Made by a program: the position numbers and the translations under genes. DNA of 64,000 nt from Amblyornis subalaris (taxonomy: Eukaryota > Chordata > Aves > Passeriformes > Ptilonorhynchidae): positions 3,705,403 to 3,769,402 of the forward strand of contig JACAXG010000069.1 of the NCBI GenBank assembly GCA_018881555.1, in the 5' to 3' direction. Under the pieces are notes generated by a model. That model did not search any database. It was not told where the DNA came from and saw only the letters and a list, made by a program, of their open reading frames with translations. Numbering within the stretch: the first letter of the stretch is position 1; each line of letters opens with the position of its first letter. This document shows positions 25,501-37,300 of the stretch, piece after piece.

Positions 25501-28500
25501 CAATATTTAGGGCTAAGAATTTTTTCGTATGTTTTACTTTTACAGTTATAAAATCCGATTAGACCTTTGACTGTGGAAAATTACTAGCATGACATCAAAC
25601 TTTACTTCTGTTTATTGAATATCTTCCTGTACCATTCTCTCCATATATATCAAGTGGTGCTATTCACATTTGAATTTACGTTACCTATGAAAAAGCTGAC
25701 AATTTTCCACAATTGAACAAAGTATTCAAAAATTTCATTAACATAAAATATATTAGAAACCATGGTACTGAATACAGTATAGATTACTGGTACATATTTT
25801 ATAAGTTACTGTATGCAGTCTACTCAAGGTACTCCATCTATCATGCATGTGTCCAGTAGTGATAATTTCAATCAATACACACTGAACTCAGGTCTTCTGT
25901 CAAAGATAAGGAACAGTTACAAAAATTACACAGAACATGAAAGAGAAGTATCTTACATTTTGGCAGGCCAAGAAAAGCAGAATATGTGTGATTAATAGAC
26001 GTTTTAACACTGATGGAGATTATAATAAACACCTGTTAGCATGGAAACATCTGGAGGTGAAAGAAATATGGGCAAAAACAGATTAACAGAAGAAAACTAA
26101 GGAATTAAATACTCCAGTAAGGCTGCAATTGGAGAAAGACACAACTCTCTCAAATTTTTCAGACAAAGTTGTCATAAAAATCCAATTGCTTGTATATAAA
26201 ACTAGATAAAAGCAGCTGAAAGTCCACACTACTGATTTGCCTCAATTGAAATGACTCAACTTCTGTTCAATGAATTTCAGGTCTTACATTGCTATCAAAA
26301 ATTATCTTTATTTTCTGTTAGGGATATGCAGACATATCTGACATGTTTGATCTGATAAGGCCATAGACTGTCATAATGAAACCTTTTATTGTAAGGTCTG
26401 TGAGGTTCTGCATTCATCTAATCACACTTTTCTCATCTTCAAACTGTTGTATTTAATCAACCTGTCACCTATAGCAGAAAAAAGAAAAGAGTTACCTTCA
26501 AATTAAAGAAAATTATAGTTGAAAAGGGATGTGGCAAGAGAAAACAGAATAAAACTATTACCTAGCCATTACCTGAGATTGCACAGAAACATATTTTGTT
26601 GAAAGTAATAGCAGGCAACCAGATCTTGCTCTACCACATGGACTAGATAATCTGTACTCAGAAGTTAAGGCAACAGACCTATGAAAAACATCTCATAAAA
26701 TTGATTCAGTGCTTGGAAAGAGCTAAAACCGGAGTCACAGCCTTTCATGGCTTGGACCGTCTATTTTCTTTCCTGTAACAATAACAAAAAACTATCTACC
26801 CATGTATTATTTTTGAAGATAATTTTTGAAGTCCTTTCTTTTAATCTCCATTTTTTATACTTTATGTCTTTTAAAGAAGATCATTTTATGGAAAGATAAA
26901 TTATGGTATATTTAAATCTGAAGAAGATCTGATCCATTTGCTTTGCAGAGACCTACTGTCCAAACTTTGTCTGAAGTGAAAGGGAAACCAGAAGATAATT
27001 TGGAGCTTTAGACTAGAAACAGAAAAATAAAGTCAGTAGCTGAGTGAATTTACTTAAAAAACTGTTCTCAGAGAGTACACCTAGTCTTAAATATGTATAT
27101 GGAAATCACTTTCTATGCTGAATCATTTCAGTGTATCATTTTGATTACAAATATTAAGAAAACAACTTCCTGTCTTCAGAAAATCTCATTTATTCCCATG
27201 TGTTCCAAACAGGAATATTATTCATTTTCTGCTCTATGAATTTTCCACTTAATTTTTTTAATGGAAATCAAAACATTAATGCAATAAATTCAAATCTGAC
27301 TATCTCCATTTAAGCTTTATACTTAATAAGAGATTATACTATTCAAATTGAAATAGTGCTCCATAGTAAAAAGAAAATTTATGTTTCATCAGTAAGAATA
27401 CAAAAATTTTTTTTTACGTAAATAAAATTTCAACAAAAAATTATGTCATCTAATGAAATAGCATTTTGGTAAAACTTTTGCATTATGAAAATGTTTTTTC
27501 TATTGCAACCATGTGTAATCCTACAAGAGAAATGCCTTATCACCACTACCTAAAATATTCTATATATACTTGGATGTTATATTTTACACTATTTAAACAT
27601 CAATCTTTAAAGCTGTTAGATGATCAAATTCCAAAGTGAGATTTGGAATCTCTTTTAGCTGCATCATTTGCTAGTAATGTGAAATCTTACTGGAAATAGG
27701 TTAAAAAGATATGTCATAAAACAAATTCAGGCCTTGCTATGCACATGCCTATGTATTAGTAAAATTATGGTTACCAATAGTCTGAACATGGATAAAATTT
27801 CTTCAGAATCAAGTTGAAGGAATGCATATTATCAACAGATGGCAATGGTCTAGGAAAAAAAGCTATTACAATCCATTTTATGAGAGAATGGCTACACAGA
27901 CCAAGAATTCTTCTAGACAACATCCTGTAGCCTGTACTGGCCAGAAGTACATATCTGACAAAAGGAAGAATAGGACAGCCATAATTTATACATTTACAAG
28001 GGCAAGTAACCTCCTAAAAATCCATCCATTTTCTTCTCAGAGGACTTTTCTAGCCAGGGATGGTTTAAGTTATAGATAGAAAAAGGTTATGAAATAGCAT
28101 CCAATTTTATTGTGAATTTTGTGTACTAATGTGATTAGGTTATGTGATCGGATGCTTCTCTCCACACGATTGTACTGAAGTAAGAGATGTAAGAAATGCT
28201 GACAACATCTTGATTCACCACACAGTCCAGTCCCTTTCTTTGCCTGTGCAATTCCTTGTCACTGCTGCTAATTTAGAGAAAGAAATGCATGAGTAAAAAT
28301 AAAAGCTGTAATGGAGATCATAGAATAGTGACTCTGTACACAGTGGTGTAGAAAGACTGGGTCAAGTAAGTGCTCAGAGTTAATATGTTTCTAATTTTAC
28401 CTTCTCTCTCAGGTGTGCCTTGACTGCTCAGAGACTAGGCATCATTCTTCACACGACCACACCCTGTGCCTTTGAGCTGCTCTGTGCTCTCCTTCAACAA

Positions 28501-29872
28501 TCAACCATACCCTTCTGCGCCAAGACAGCTTGGATGAAATTGTCTGGAAATCTGGCTGGATTCAAGCACAACTGCTGGCTGGATCACTCTTCTGAAGTGA
28601 TTCCTTTTTTCCCCTCAGCTTTACGTGCCTTTGACAGTCCAGTTTCTTGTTTGTAGTTATATGCTGCTGCTGTGAGAGTGATTGAAATGTCAATCAGAAA
28701 GGGCCCAATACATCTTCAACAGTGAAGCTAATCTAAAAGAATAATTTCCAGCATGAAAAAAATCCTCGTGAGGATGTATTTTTCTGACTGGATGAGCTTT
28801 CTGATTTTTCTTTTGTCATCTTTAAATTGATGTAAATATGACATACTGAAGAAGTATATATTGTGTTATGCATTACTTTTCACATAGCACTATCATTGGT
28901 GGATCACTATTTTCAATTTCACACAGTTTTGAATAGTGTGTGGGTTCGGGTTTGATTGATTGCCCAAAGAAGTATTTTAACAAAATAACTACTTTGCTGA
29001 TTAACTACCCCCAAAAACCCAGACCATACCTGAAAAGTATGAATCTTTTAGAAAATATGAATAGAATACATGCCACTTACGGCACAGAAAGTAAAACTGT
29101 CTTAATGAATGCCCAGCCTTCCCTTACCTCACTGAACGTTAACAAATTATAATTAGAAGCAGTCACAGAATTGCAGAATCACAGAATTAACTAGGTTGGA
29201 AAAGACCTTTGAGATCATCAAGTCCAACCTCTGACTTAACACCACCTTATCAACTAAGCCATGGCACTGAGTGCCACATCCAGTCTTTTTTCAAACACCT
29301 CCAGGGACAGTGCCTATACCACCTCCCTGGGCAGCCTATTCCGGTGCCCAATTACTCTTTCAGTGAAGAATTTTTTCCTGACATCTAGCCTAAGCTTCCC
29401 CTGGCGCAGCTTACGACTGTGTCCTCTCCTTCTGTCAGTGGTTGCCTGGGAGAAGAGACCGACCCCCACCTGGCTACAACCACCTTTCAGGCAGCTGTAG
29501 AGAGTGATAAAGTCTCCCCTGAGCCTCCTTCTTTCCAGGCTAAACAACCCCAGCTCCCTCAGCCATTTTTCACAGGGCTTGTGTTCCAGACCCTTCACCA
29601 GCCTTGTTGCCCTCCTCCAGATGCATTTGAGCATCTCAAAATCCTTCCTAAATTGGGGGGCCCAGAGCTGGACCAGCACTCAAGGTGCAGCCTCACCAGT
29701 GCCAAGTACAGGGGAAGAATGACTTCCCTAGTCCTGCTGGACACACTATTGCTGATCCAGGCCAGGATGCCATTGGCCTTCTTGGCCACCTGGGCACACA
29801 CTGGCTCATGTTCAGCCTGGGGGTCAGTCAGTATCCCCAGGTCCCTTTCTGCCTGGCTGCTGTCCAGCCACT

Positions 29873-31147
29873 CTACCCCACACTGTAGCGCTGCAGGGGG
29901 TTTTTGTGGCCAAAGCGCAGGACCTGGCACTTGGCCTTGTTAAACCTCATATTGTTGGACTTGGCCCATCTATCCAGCCTGTCCTGGTCCCTCTGCAGAG
30001 ACCTCCTATCCTCCAGCAGATCGACACTCACACCCGGTTTGGTGTCATCTGCAAATTTGCTGATGTTGGACTCAGTCTCCTCACCCAGATCACCAATGAA
30101 GATACTAAACAGGACCAGCCCCAACACTGATCCCTGTGGGACACCACTGGTGACTGGTCACCAACTGGATGTGGCACCATTCACTGCCACTGTCTGGGCC
30201 CAACTGTCCAGCCTGTTCTTAACCCAGCAAAGAGTGCACCTGTCCAAGCCATGGGCTGCCAGCTTTTCCAGGAGAATGCTACAGGAGATTGTGTCAAAGG
30301 CTTTGCTGAAGTCAAGGTAGACAACATCCACAGCCTTCCCAGCATCCACCAGGCGGGTCACCTGGTCATAAAAGGCAATCAGGTTGGACAGGCAGGACCT
30401 GCTCCTCCTAAATCCATGCTGGCTGGGTCTGATCCCTTGGCATCCCTTCGTGCCGTGTGATGGCACTCAAGATGATCTGTTCCACAATCTTGCCAGGTAC
30501 CGAGGTCAGGCTGACAGGTGTGTAGTTTCCTGGATCCTCCTTCTGGCCCTTCTTGTGGATGGGCATCACACTGGCCAGCTTCCAGTCATTCTGGACCTCG
30601 CCAGTGACCCAGGATTGATGATAAATGATGGAGAGCAGCTTCGTGAGCTCATCTGCCAGCTTCCTCATCGCCCTAGGATGGATCCCATCTGGTCCCATAG
30701 ATTTGTGAGCATTAGGTGGCTCAGCAGGTCTCTGACTGCTTCCTCCTGGATTACAGGGGGTCTATTCAGTTCCCTGACCCCATCTATTAGACAAAGAGGC
30801 CAGTTGTCCTGAAGACAACCTGTCTTACTGTTGAAAACTGAGGCAAAAAAGGTGTTAAGTACCTCTGCCTTTTCCTCATCTTTAGTTACTAAATTCCCTC
30901 CTGCATCCAATAAAGAATGGAGGTTGTCCTTGCCCTTCCTTTTGCCATTAATGTATTTATAAAAACATTTTTTATTATCATTCACAGAAGTGGCCAGATT
31001 GAGTTCTAACTGGGCTTTTGCCTCTCTAATGTTTTTTCCTACATAACCTAGCAACTCCCTTAAACATTTTCTGAGATACCTGACTCTCTTTCCAAAGGTG
31101 ATACACCCTCTTTTTTCCCTTAGTTCCTTCAAAAGCTCCCTGCCCAT
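29873..31147 (-). pseudogene. CR1 ORF2 reverse transcriptase, broken
   Basis: The RT is spread over four open pieces. The piece at 31,147-30,665 holds AQLELNLATSVNDNKKCFYK and NLVTKDEEKAEVLNTFFASV. The piece at 30,698-30,408 holds WKLASVMPIHKKGQKEDPGN. The piece at 30,466-30,158 holds TQPAWI-type overlap, QHGFRRSRSCLSNLIAFYD and VYLDFSKAFDT. The piece at 30,127-29,873 holds KFADDTK and [19 protein letters not shown]. Two frame changes and one in-frame stop interrupt it. The catalytic aspartates are visible, but no continuous enzyme can be read. Confidence 0.92.
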
Positions 31148-31644
31148 CCAGGTCGGTCGTTTTCCTTGTCAGCTCATGTTTCAGCACAAAGGGACAGTTA
31201 TTTCTTGTGCCTTCAAGATTTCTGTTCTGAAGCACGTCCATCCTTCCTGGACCCCTTTGTTTTTGAGGGCTGCTTCTCAAGGTACTCTCTGAATTAGTCT
31301 CTTGAATAGGCCAAAGTCCACCCTCCAGAAGTCCAGTGTGGAAGTTTTGTTGATGCCCCTCCTTGTTTCACCAAATACTGAGAACTCTATTATTTCATGG
31401 TCAGTATGCCCCAGATGGCCTCCAACCACCACATCTCCAACTAGCCCTTCTCTGTTTTTAAAGAGCAGGTCTAGCATAGTCCTTCCCTTGGTAGGCTCCT
31501 TCATTGGCTGTGACAGGAAACTGTCCTCTATACACTCTAAGAACCTCCTAGACTGCCTCTTCTCTGTTGTGTTGAGTTCCCAGCAGACATCTGGCAGGTT
31601 AAAGTCACCTACAAGAACAAGGGCTGTTGATCTTGAAACATCCT

Positions 31645-32037
31645 TCAGCTGCTTATAGAATAATACATCCACCTCCTCATCCTAGTTGGGTGGTCTGTAA
31701 CAGACTCCCACCAGGATGTCAGCCTTGTTGGCCTTCCCCCTGATTCTAACCCATAGGCACTCGACCTTGTCATCATTAATCTCAATTTCCATGGTGTCAA
31801 GGGCCTCCCTAATATACAGAGCCATCCCTCCACCTCTTGTCCCTTGCCTGTCCCTTCTGAAGAGCATGTAGCCATCCATTGCAGCACTCCAGTCAAGCCA
31901 GTCATCCCACCACGTTTCTGTAATGTGGCGACTAAGTCATAGCTTTTCTGCTGTACCATGGCTTCCAGCTCCTCCGGTTTGTTACCCATGTTGTGTGCAT
32001 TAGCGTACATGCACTTCAGCTGGGCTGCTGATTTCAC
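31645..32037 (-). pseudogene. CR1 ORF2 endonuclease start, frameshifted
   Basis: The frame opens MKSAAQLKCMYANAHNMGNK, the usual start of the CR1 apurinic-like endonuclease. After about 40 residues the true frame shifts: the continuation (MDGYMLFRRDRQGTRGGGMA, then VECLWVRIRGKANKADI and VGVCYRPPN) is read at 31,879-31,682 in another frame. That second frame then meets a stop before the GDFNLPDVCW block. The endonuclease is dead. Confidence 0.9.
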
Positions 32038-32325
32038 CCTTGACTCTGGCTTACAACCCCTGGGCTTGTTTCTGGAGAGCCTGGTTGCATCCCCTCCCCC
32101 CTTTGAGCCTAGTTTAAAGCCCTGTCAATCAGCCCTGCCAGCTCATGGGCTAGAATCCTTTTGGCCTTGTTAGATAGATGGAGCCCGTCTGGCTCTAGCA
32201 GGCCTGGTGCCATAAAAGTTGCCCCATGATCAAAGAGCCCAAAGTCTTTTACTTTTGAGCTATCCCTGGCAAAGTGAGCCATTGTAGCTGTAGACCCAGC
32301 CACCAGATAAGCAGATGACTGTTCA

Positions 32326-32649
32326 ATAGACTAAGAAGAATCATCAAGAGAAGTCATTTAAAGAGATCGTTTAGCAAATGATCAGTCTCTTTAAACCTAC
32401 AATCAAATAAGCTATGGAACAAGAAAACAGTCTCTCCTACTTTGTTTAACACAAAGAAAATTATTTGAATGCAAAAACAGAGAACAGACTGTAGATATTA
32501 AGAAATTCTCCCTTTTATGGAATGCATATAGGAATTTAATAAAAATTGAATATTAAAATAATCCTTTAACCATAAAAATACTACATAATCAGCCATTGAC
32601 TCACTTTCCTGTAGTATGATGGATAAACTGTGATTAAGGGCTTAGAAAC
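32326..32649. other. Spacer between two oppositely oriented CR1 copies
   Basis: About 320 bases of AT-rich sequence with no recognised feature. The two CR1 copies point away from it, with their 5' sides facing each other. Confidence 0.6.
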
Positions 32650-33090
32650 AATAGTAGGACACCAAATTGGTTGAACAGGGAACCTCTGACAGAAATAAAA
32701 GAGAAGTACAGGAGGTAGAAGAAACACATTTCCAAGGAGGAATACTGAAGCACCGCCTGGCTTTTCAGGAATGGCACCATTAAAGTCAAAGGTCACCTGA
32801 AGATGAGCCTGGCAACTGAGAAGAAAGGCAAAAAAAGATACATCGAAGACAAAGGAAAGAAAGGAAAAAGAAAGAAAAAGGAAAATATGGGCCTGCTGCT
32901 GAATGGAGTAGGAAACCAAGTGACAAAGGACATGGAAAATGATGAAGTATCCAAACCGTTCTTTCCTTATTTTACTGGCAACGTCTGTTCTCAGACCTCC
33001 CAGGTCAGCTTTTTGAGAAGTAGAAGATACCACCCTCTGTGGGGAAAGATCAGGTTAGGTTTAGGTTCCTGGGACCACGTAGGATTGTTT
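32650..33090 (+). mobile_element. CR1 LINE fragment, ORF2 linker/early RT
   Basis: A plus-strand CR1 piece covering the segment between endonuclease and RT. The order is 'ggttgaacagggaacctctgacag', an A/G-rich part (32,820-32,890), 'atgggcctgctgctgaatgg', 'ggtgacaaaggacatggaaa' and 'gatgaagtatccaaaccgtt'. The frame at 32,803-33,093 retains MGLLLNGVGNQVTKDMENDE, matching the CR1 GDLVTKDMEKAEVL region. No 3' end is attached, so it is an internal fragment, older than the neighbouring minus-strand copy. Confidence 0.8.
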
Positions 33091-34104
33091 TAGATTTTTT
33101 CAGATTTATCTAGTGTTTGAAAGTAACTGTTTCACAATACACATTTTAGACAGTAATTGTACATTCTTTCTTAAACTAGAAATTATATTCACACATAGAC
33201 TATTCATCCCCAATTTACAGTAGCATCTGTTTCAATCTATTCTATATAAACAATTACATTGAATTGGAAAATTAGAAATTTTACCACTGTTGAATAAAAC
33301 AGTAACAGTTGATCAAAATTCCAGTCTTTAAAAGGGATATCAGAATAGTTAATGCTGGACTGGACACAGTACTTGCTGTCCTCCATGTCCTCCACCTGTG
33401 CATAAAATCTAAATCATTCACTTAATGCTAGTTGTAAGTTAAAAAACCCTTTTTTTTGGGAGATGAGGGGCTGGAGATAAGTGTGATACCCGAAGTTATC
33501 CACAGGTGCTAAGAAATACTATTATACAAGTAAGTGCTCTGGTACAGGACATGCCACCTTCACAGCTTCCTTACATCTCTTCAGCACCTAGTCAATGCAA
33601 TTCTTGACCAACAGAATTATTTTTATATTGTTCTCCGAAATTATTCCAGAATCAATATAACACAATAGAAATTGCTGACACCGGCCACCAGAAGAGAACT
33701 CTCTTAAAAGCCAAAGCTTGGATGCCACAAAACATTAAGGCTTCTAACATCCACTTAACCTCACAAATTCCCACTAATTTTTCCCACTGAGAAATCTGCG
33801 CTTAAATGCTGACTCAATTTTGGTTTCCACAGTAATTAAATATGGTTTTCTTTGTGACAGATACTGCAGTCACATAGAGTTTGATGTGACTGAGTCAGTA
33901 TGGTAGAAACGCAGGTTCAGTGTGAGTCTGAATGCGTAACAGCAATATGCTTAACTCCTACTAAGAATTTAAAACCTTCCAAGATCTATCAGTAAAATTC
34001 TCCTTGACATAGTAGGTTTAGTTTAAAGGTTGAGATAAATGTGAGGCATATTTTATTCCCAAAAATCTATCCTGAGCTTTCTAATGGGTAGTATAAAGTA
34101 GACA
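33091..34104. other. Intronic sequence without recognised genes
   Basis: AT-rich intron. No exon or repeat was recognised. Confidence 0.6.
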
Positions 34105-34320
34105 CAAAACCAGGAGTCAAAAATTCTTGAATTCTGTTCATGGTTTGATTGCCAGCTTGTTCTTGAGCTTTGGCCAGTTGCGCTGCCCCTTTGCATGCAC
34201 GTTTTCCTATGCATAAAATGAAAATAACACTACTTTTTCACTAACTGAGAATCTTACCCAAAGGTATTGTGAGGATTTTCTCATGTTTATAATGCTTTTA
34301 AAATAAAGAAATATGCAAAG
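34105..34320 (+). repeat. MIR-like ancient SINE relic, longer copy
   Basis: The order of MIR landmarks is kept over about 215 bases: 'accaggagtcaaaaattctt' (consensus AGGAGTCAGGAGACCTGGGTTC), 'attctgttcatggtttgatt', 'cttgagctttggccagttgc', 'gttttcctatgcataaaatg' followed by 'aaaataa' (consensus TTTCCTCATCTGTAAAATGGGAATAA), and 'ggtattgtgaggattttctc' followed by 'ataatgctttt' (consensus GTTGTGAGGATTAAATGAGATAATGC). The conserved order makes chance unlikely. Family recall is from memory. Confidence 0.75.
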
Positions 34321-37300
34321 AAAGTGCAAAGAGTTATTGTGTTTCTCTTCATTATTCTTAACTAGCAGGTGAGTCAGGGAACACAGATGTTATTGAAGAG
34401 AGCCTAGATCCATGAGAACCTTCCTTAGAAAAGTTACTTCTTGACAGCCTCAAGGTCATAATTCCAAGTTAAAAAATATATGAAATAGCAAATTTTCTCT
34501 TTTTTCTCTCTCCTTCTCTTTCAGAAGTATGTAAACCATAGTTCCTATTTTCACTACTTACACTACCCTACTGAGGTGCAAATAAATAAACCTGAAGAGC
34601 AGCTTATCCTAGCTTTTATTTTTATTGGGTGTTGCTCAGCTAAGGTCAAATCTTCTTGCTTTTATGATCTCTCTCTAACACTCATTTCTTTAAAGCAATA
34701 ATAAAAATTTAGACTTCTAACTGTTCTTTCAAAAAAGGTTTTCTGGTATAGTAAGTGAATAAGTGCAAAATTATCGCTCAGGATTCACAGATTTCAGTTG
34801 TCTAACATTTGAAAAAGCTTTTTTTCCCCTGACTACAGAAGGCAAAATCTAGTCTTTGACATATTACTTGGAAAGGGAAAAGACAATGAGCAAGCAAGTG
34901 GTAGACATTAAGACACACTTAGTTTGAAACTAGATTCTCATTCTGTATTGCCATAGTATCAAACTTACAGTGATGATGCTAGTAACAATTTGCTAATATT
35001 TCTTTTCAAAAACAGATATTAAAAATTTTAAGTTCATCTTTATAGGGCCTGAGGATAATTTTAAATCAAGCTTTTATCTGATTTTCAATATAGAGAGTGT
35101 TGATTGCCTCTTCAATGGATAGTAAAACACAGAATTTTTAAGCAGTATAGTGACTATCTAATCCACAGAACTTAAATTAAGGAAAAACACAAATTAGGAC
35201 AAAAGGAACATTGCAAAAAAGATACTTCAGAAATTAGCTGTTGTGTAAATTGTTCTTGTAGCTCCCTAGAGTTTCATAAACACGCTAATATACACACTCT
35301 CAGTTGCACATAAGCAAAACAAAAGCAATTTAAAATAGATTTTATGTTGTACAATTATAATAATATCTCCCAAATGATGTTTGAGCAAATAGGATAAATA
35401 GGAAGAAGAGACACTATACATACCAAATTACAGATAACTAAATGAAACACCAGATTATTTTATATATTTTGTTCTGAAAGCCTTTCTAGGCACCTCTCAA
35501 TTCCAAAATATCTTTTTGCTTTCAAAAAATGCTTTTAATGAAATCTTCAATTGTTTGATGTATTCATATTTCCGGAGTTTACATGCCATGAACATGACAT
35601 TTTCCATCAGATTTTGTCAGTCACATGTGTTAAGAGGACACAACTATCACAGTAACTGGGATAGTCCTTTGTCACTGAAAAAGCTATTCTTTAAAGGCAA
35701 AACAAACAGATACTTCAATCTCTGACACCTTGGATCTGTACCATGGAAAGTGGGGTAGGTACATGTGCCATAGCACTTCAGTGCATTCAGTAGGTGCTGT
35801 GTCCTATCCCATCTTCTCATAACCATCTCTTCTTTGGAGTTAGACAATGCAGCGATAGGTTCCAGAACAAGGTGACTGAAATATGACTTTCATCATATTT
35901 CGTGGAACTTTGGACAAATTGATACCATCATTAGAGAGAGAGTTGATCAACTATCCTAAATCACGTCCAAATGTTTGAAAGAAAAAATCAAATATATGCT
36001 ATTACACTTACTACATAATACAAATATTTGCTAGAGTATTGAACCAGGGTGAGAACTGTGGCTATTGGTCAAAATAAATACAGAGGTAAGTAAACCTTTG
36101 AAATAGTTATTATAAAGTAGATAAGATAAATACCTTAAATCTCCACAGATAAATAACTTTCCATACATAACAGTCCCCCACCATTTTAATACCAGCTACT
36201 TTGGAGAAAGCAAAAACATTCTGCTGTCAATTCTTTCTTATCTTCATCCCATCTGAAATGCCATCATAGCTGTTACCTTCACCAAAACTGTCTGTAAACT
36301 TACAGTTATTTGAGGAAAACTGGCCAAAGCATACACATACATACCCCAGATAGCCAAGTTATCCCTGCTTACAGTAAAATATCACATTTAATATTCTATG
36401 TACACGGGCGATATATATATTGCTTATGAAGCAAAAATAAAAACAAAAATGTAAAAATAAAATTAAAGAAGAACTGACATGTTAAAAGCAATTGTCTGCC
36501 TGTTTCTATTCCTTCCCATAGAAGGTCTGGCAATTGTTACATTTCGTAATTGTAATGGATGATAGCAGCTGTAGGGTCAGTCCGCCAATTTGCAAGCACT
36601 TGTGCTTACAGCACGTGTTAGCATTTTTGAACATGAAACTTCAATAGGAGACATAAATTCTTCATCTTAACCATGATCTTTATTAAGGTGTCAGTCTAAT
36701 CTGGATGGAAAAAATAAGAATCTGGCTACTGGTATGCATGGAAGGAAATTAGAAGGGTGAAAGAAATGGCAAGGCATTGTGATGCAGAGTCAGAGCAGTA
36801 AGTGTTTACAAAGTATGAAATATTAAGAAGAACGTTACTGAAAATTTGCTTTCCAGCTTCTAATCTGCACTGCTGTTTGGGTTTTTTTGGTTTTCTTGTT
36901 TTTTTTCTTTTTGGAAATAAGCTTTGTTTGAATTCCTCTACAAAGTTAGCACACAACCAGAAACAATTCTCCAGCATCATAAAGACAGAGATAAAAAGGG
37001 AGAGAAAAGGAGAATGAAAATGGAAGCGTGTGTACACATGCATGCATATGTGCATGTTCGGGAATAGAATACAAATTTTATTTTAAAAACTACATCCACT
37101 GTCATTGTTATTAATTTTGCATTTTACAGTCTTTTAAATCACAGCATAAGATGCTTTATAGTGCTACCTTTGGGACCTTTTAGCATATTTTTCCAAAATC
37201 ACATATTTATAATTTAGGATGTTTTCAATGGTGAAATTCTTCTGCTTCAGAATGAGTTTCTATGACCCAAATGCTCTTCTACCTTCATTTACCTACTGAA

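Larger units (their letters stand above)
15991..29163. other. 13 kb intronic stretch without recognised genes or transposons
   Basis: The largest stretch of the window in which I recognise no transposon and no coding exon. It is AT-rich. Small features include a (GGTTT)n-like T/G run at about 16,306-16,349, a 37-base imperfect tandem duplication at 16,443-16,527 and A or T homopolymers (for example near 20,518 and 27,410). Open frames at 18,274-18,552, 19,535-19,816 and 27,822-28,079 match nothing I know. The frame at 28,420-28,656 lies just after a pyrimidine-rich TCTCTCAG but also resembles nothing. It could hold conserved non-coding elements, which cannot be judged from one sequence. Confidence 0.6.
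29164..32325 (-). mobile_element. Near-complete but inactive CR1 LINE with ORF1 end and ORF2
   Basis: CR1 retrotransposon in minus orientation (sense to PDE4D), about 3.16 kb of a usual 4-5 kb, so 5'-truncated. From its 5' end: the last 64 codons of ORF1 at 32,303-32,109, with the esterase-like DGLHLS motif; the ORF2 endonuclease from 32,037 (QLKCMYANAHNMGNKPEELE), with GDFNLPDVCW and LGHTDHE at 31,672-31,277; the RT domain at about 31,147-29,870, with VYLDFSKAFDT and the catalytic FADD (29,873-30,127); the C-terminal region [18 protein letters not shown] (29,679-29,314); and a 3'UTR ending in a repeated ATTCTGTG-type tail at 29,164. Consecutive pieces lie in different frames and an in-frame stop separates 30,158 from 30,127, so the element cannot encode a working ORF2. 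Its protein similarity is still clear, so it is one of the younger copies here. Confidence 0.95.

Noticed and set aside
28420..28656. 78-codon open frame just after a TTCTCTCTCAG pyrimidine/AG site
   Set aside because: It is on the plus strand, opposite to PDE4D, and resembles no known protein. No donor or second exon supports it.
29419..29943. 174-codon plus-strand open frame and others at 29,904-30,812
   Set aside because: These are antisense shadows of the minus-strand CR1 ORF2.
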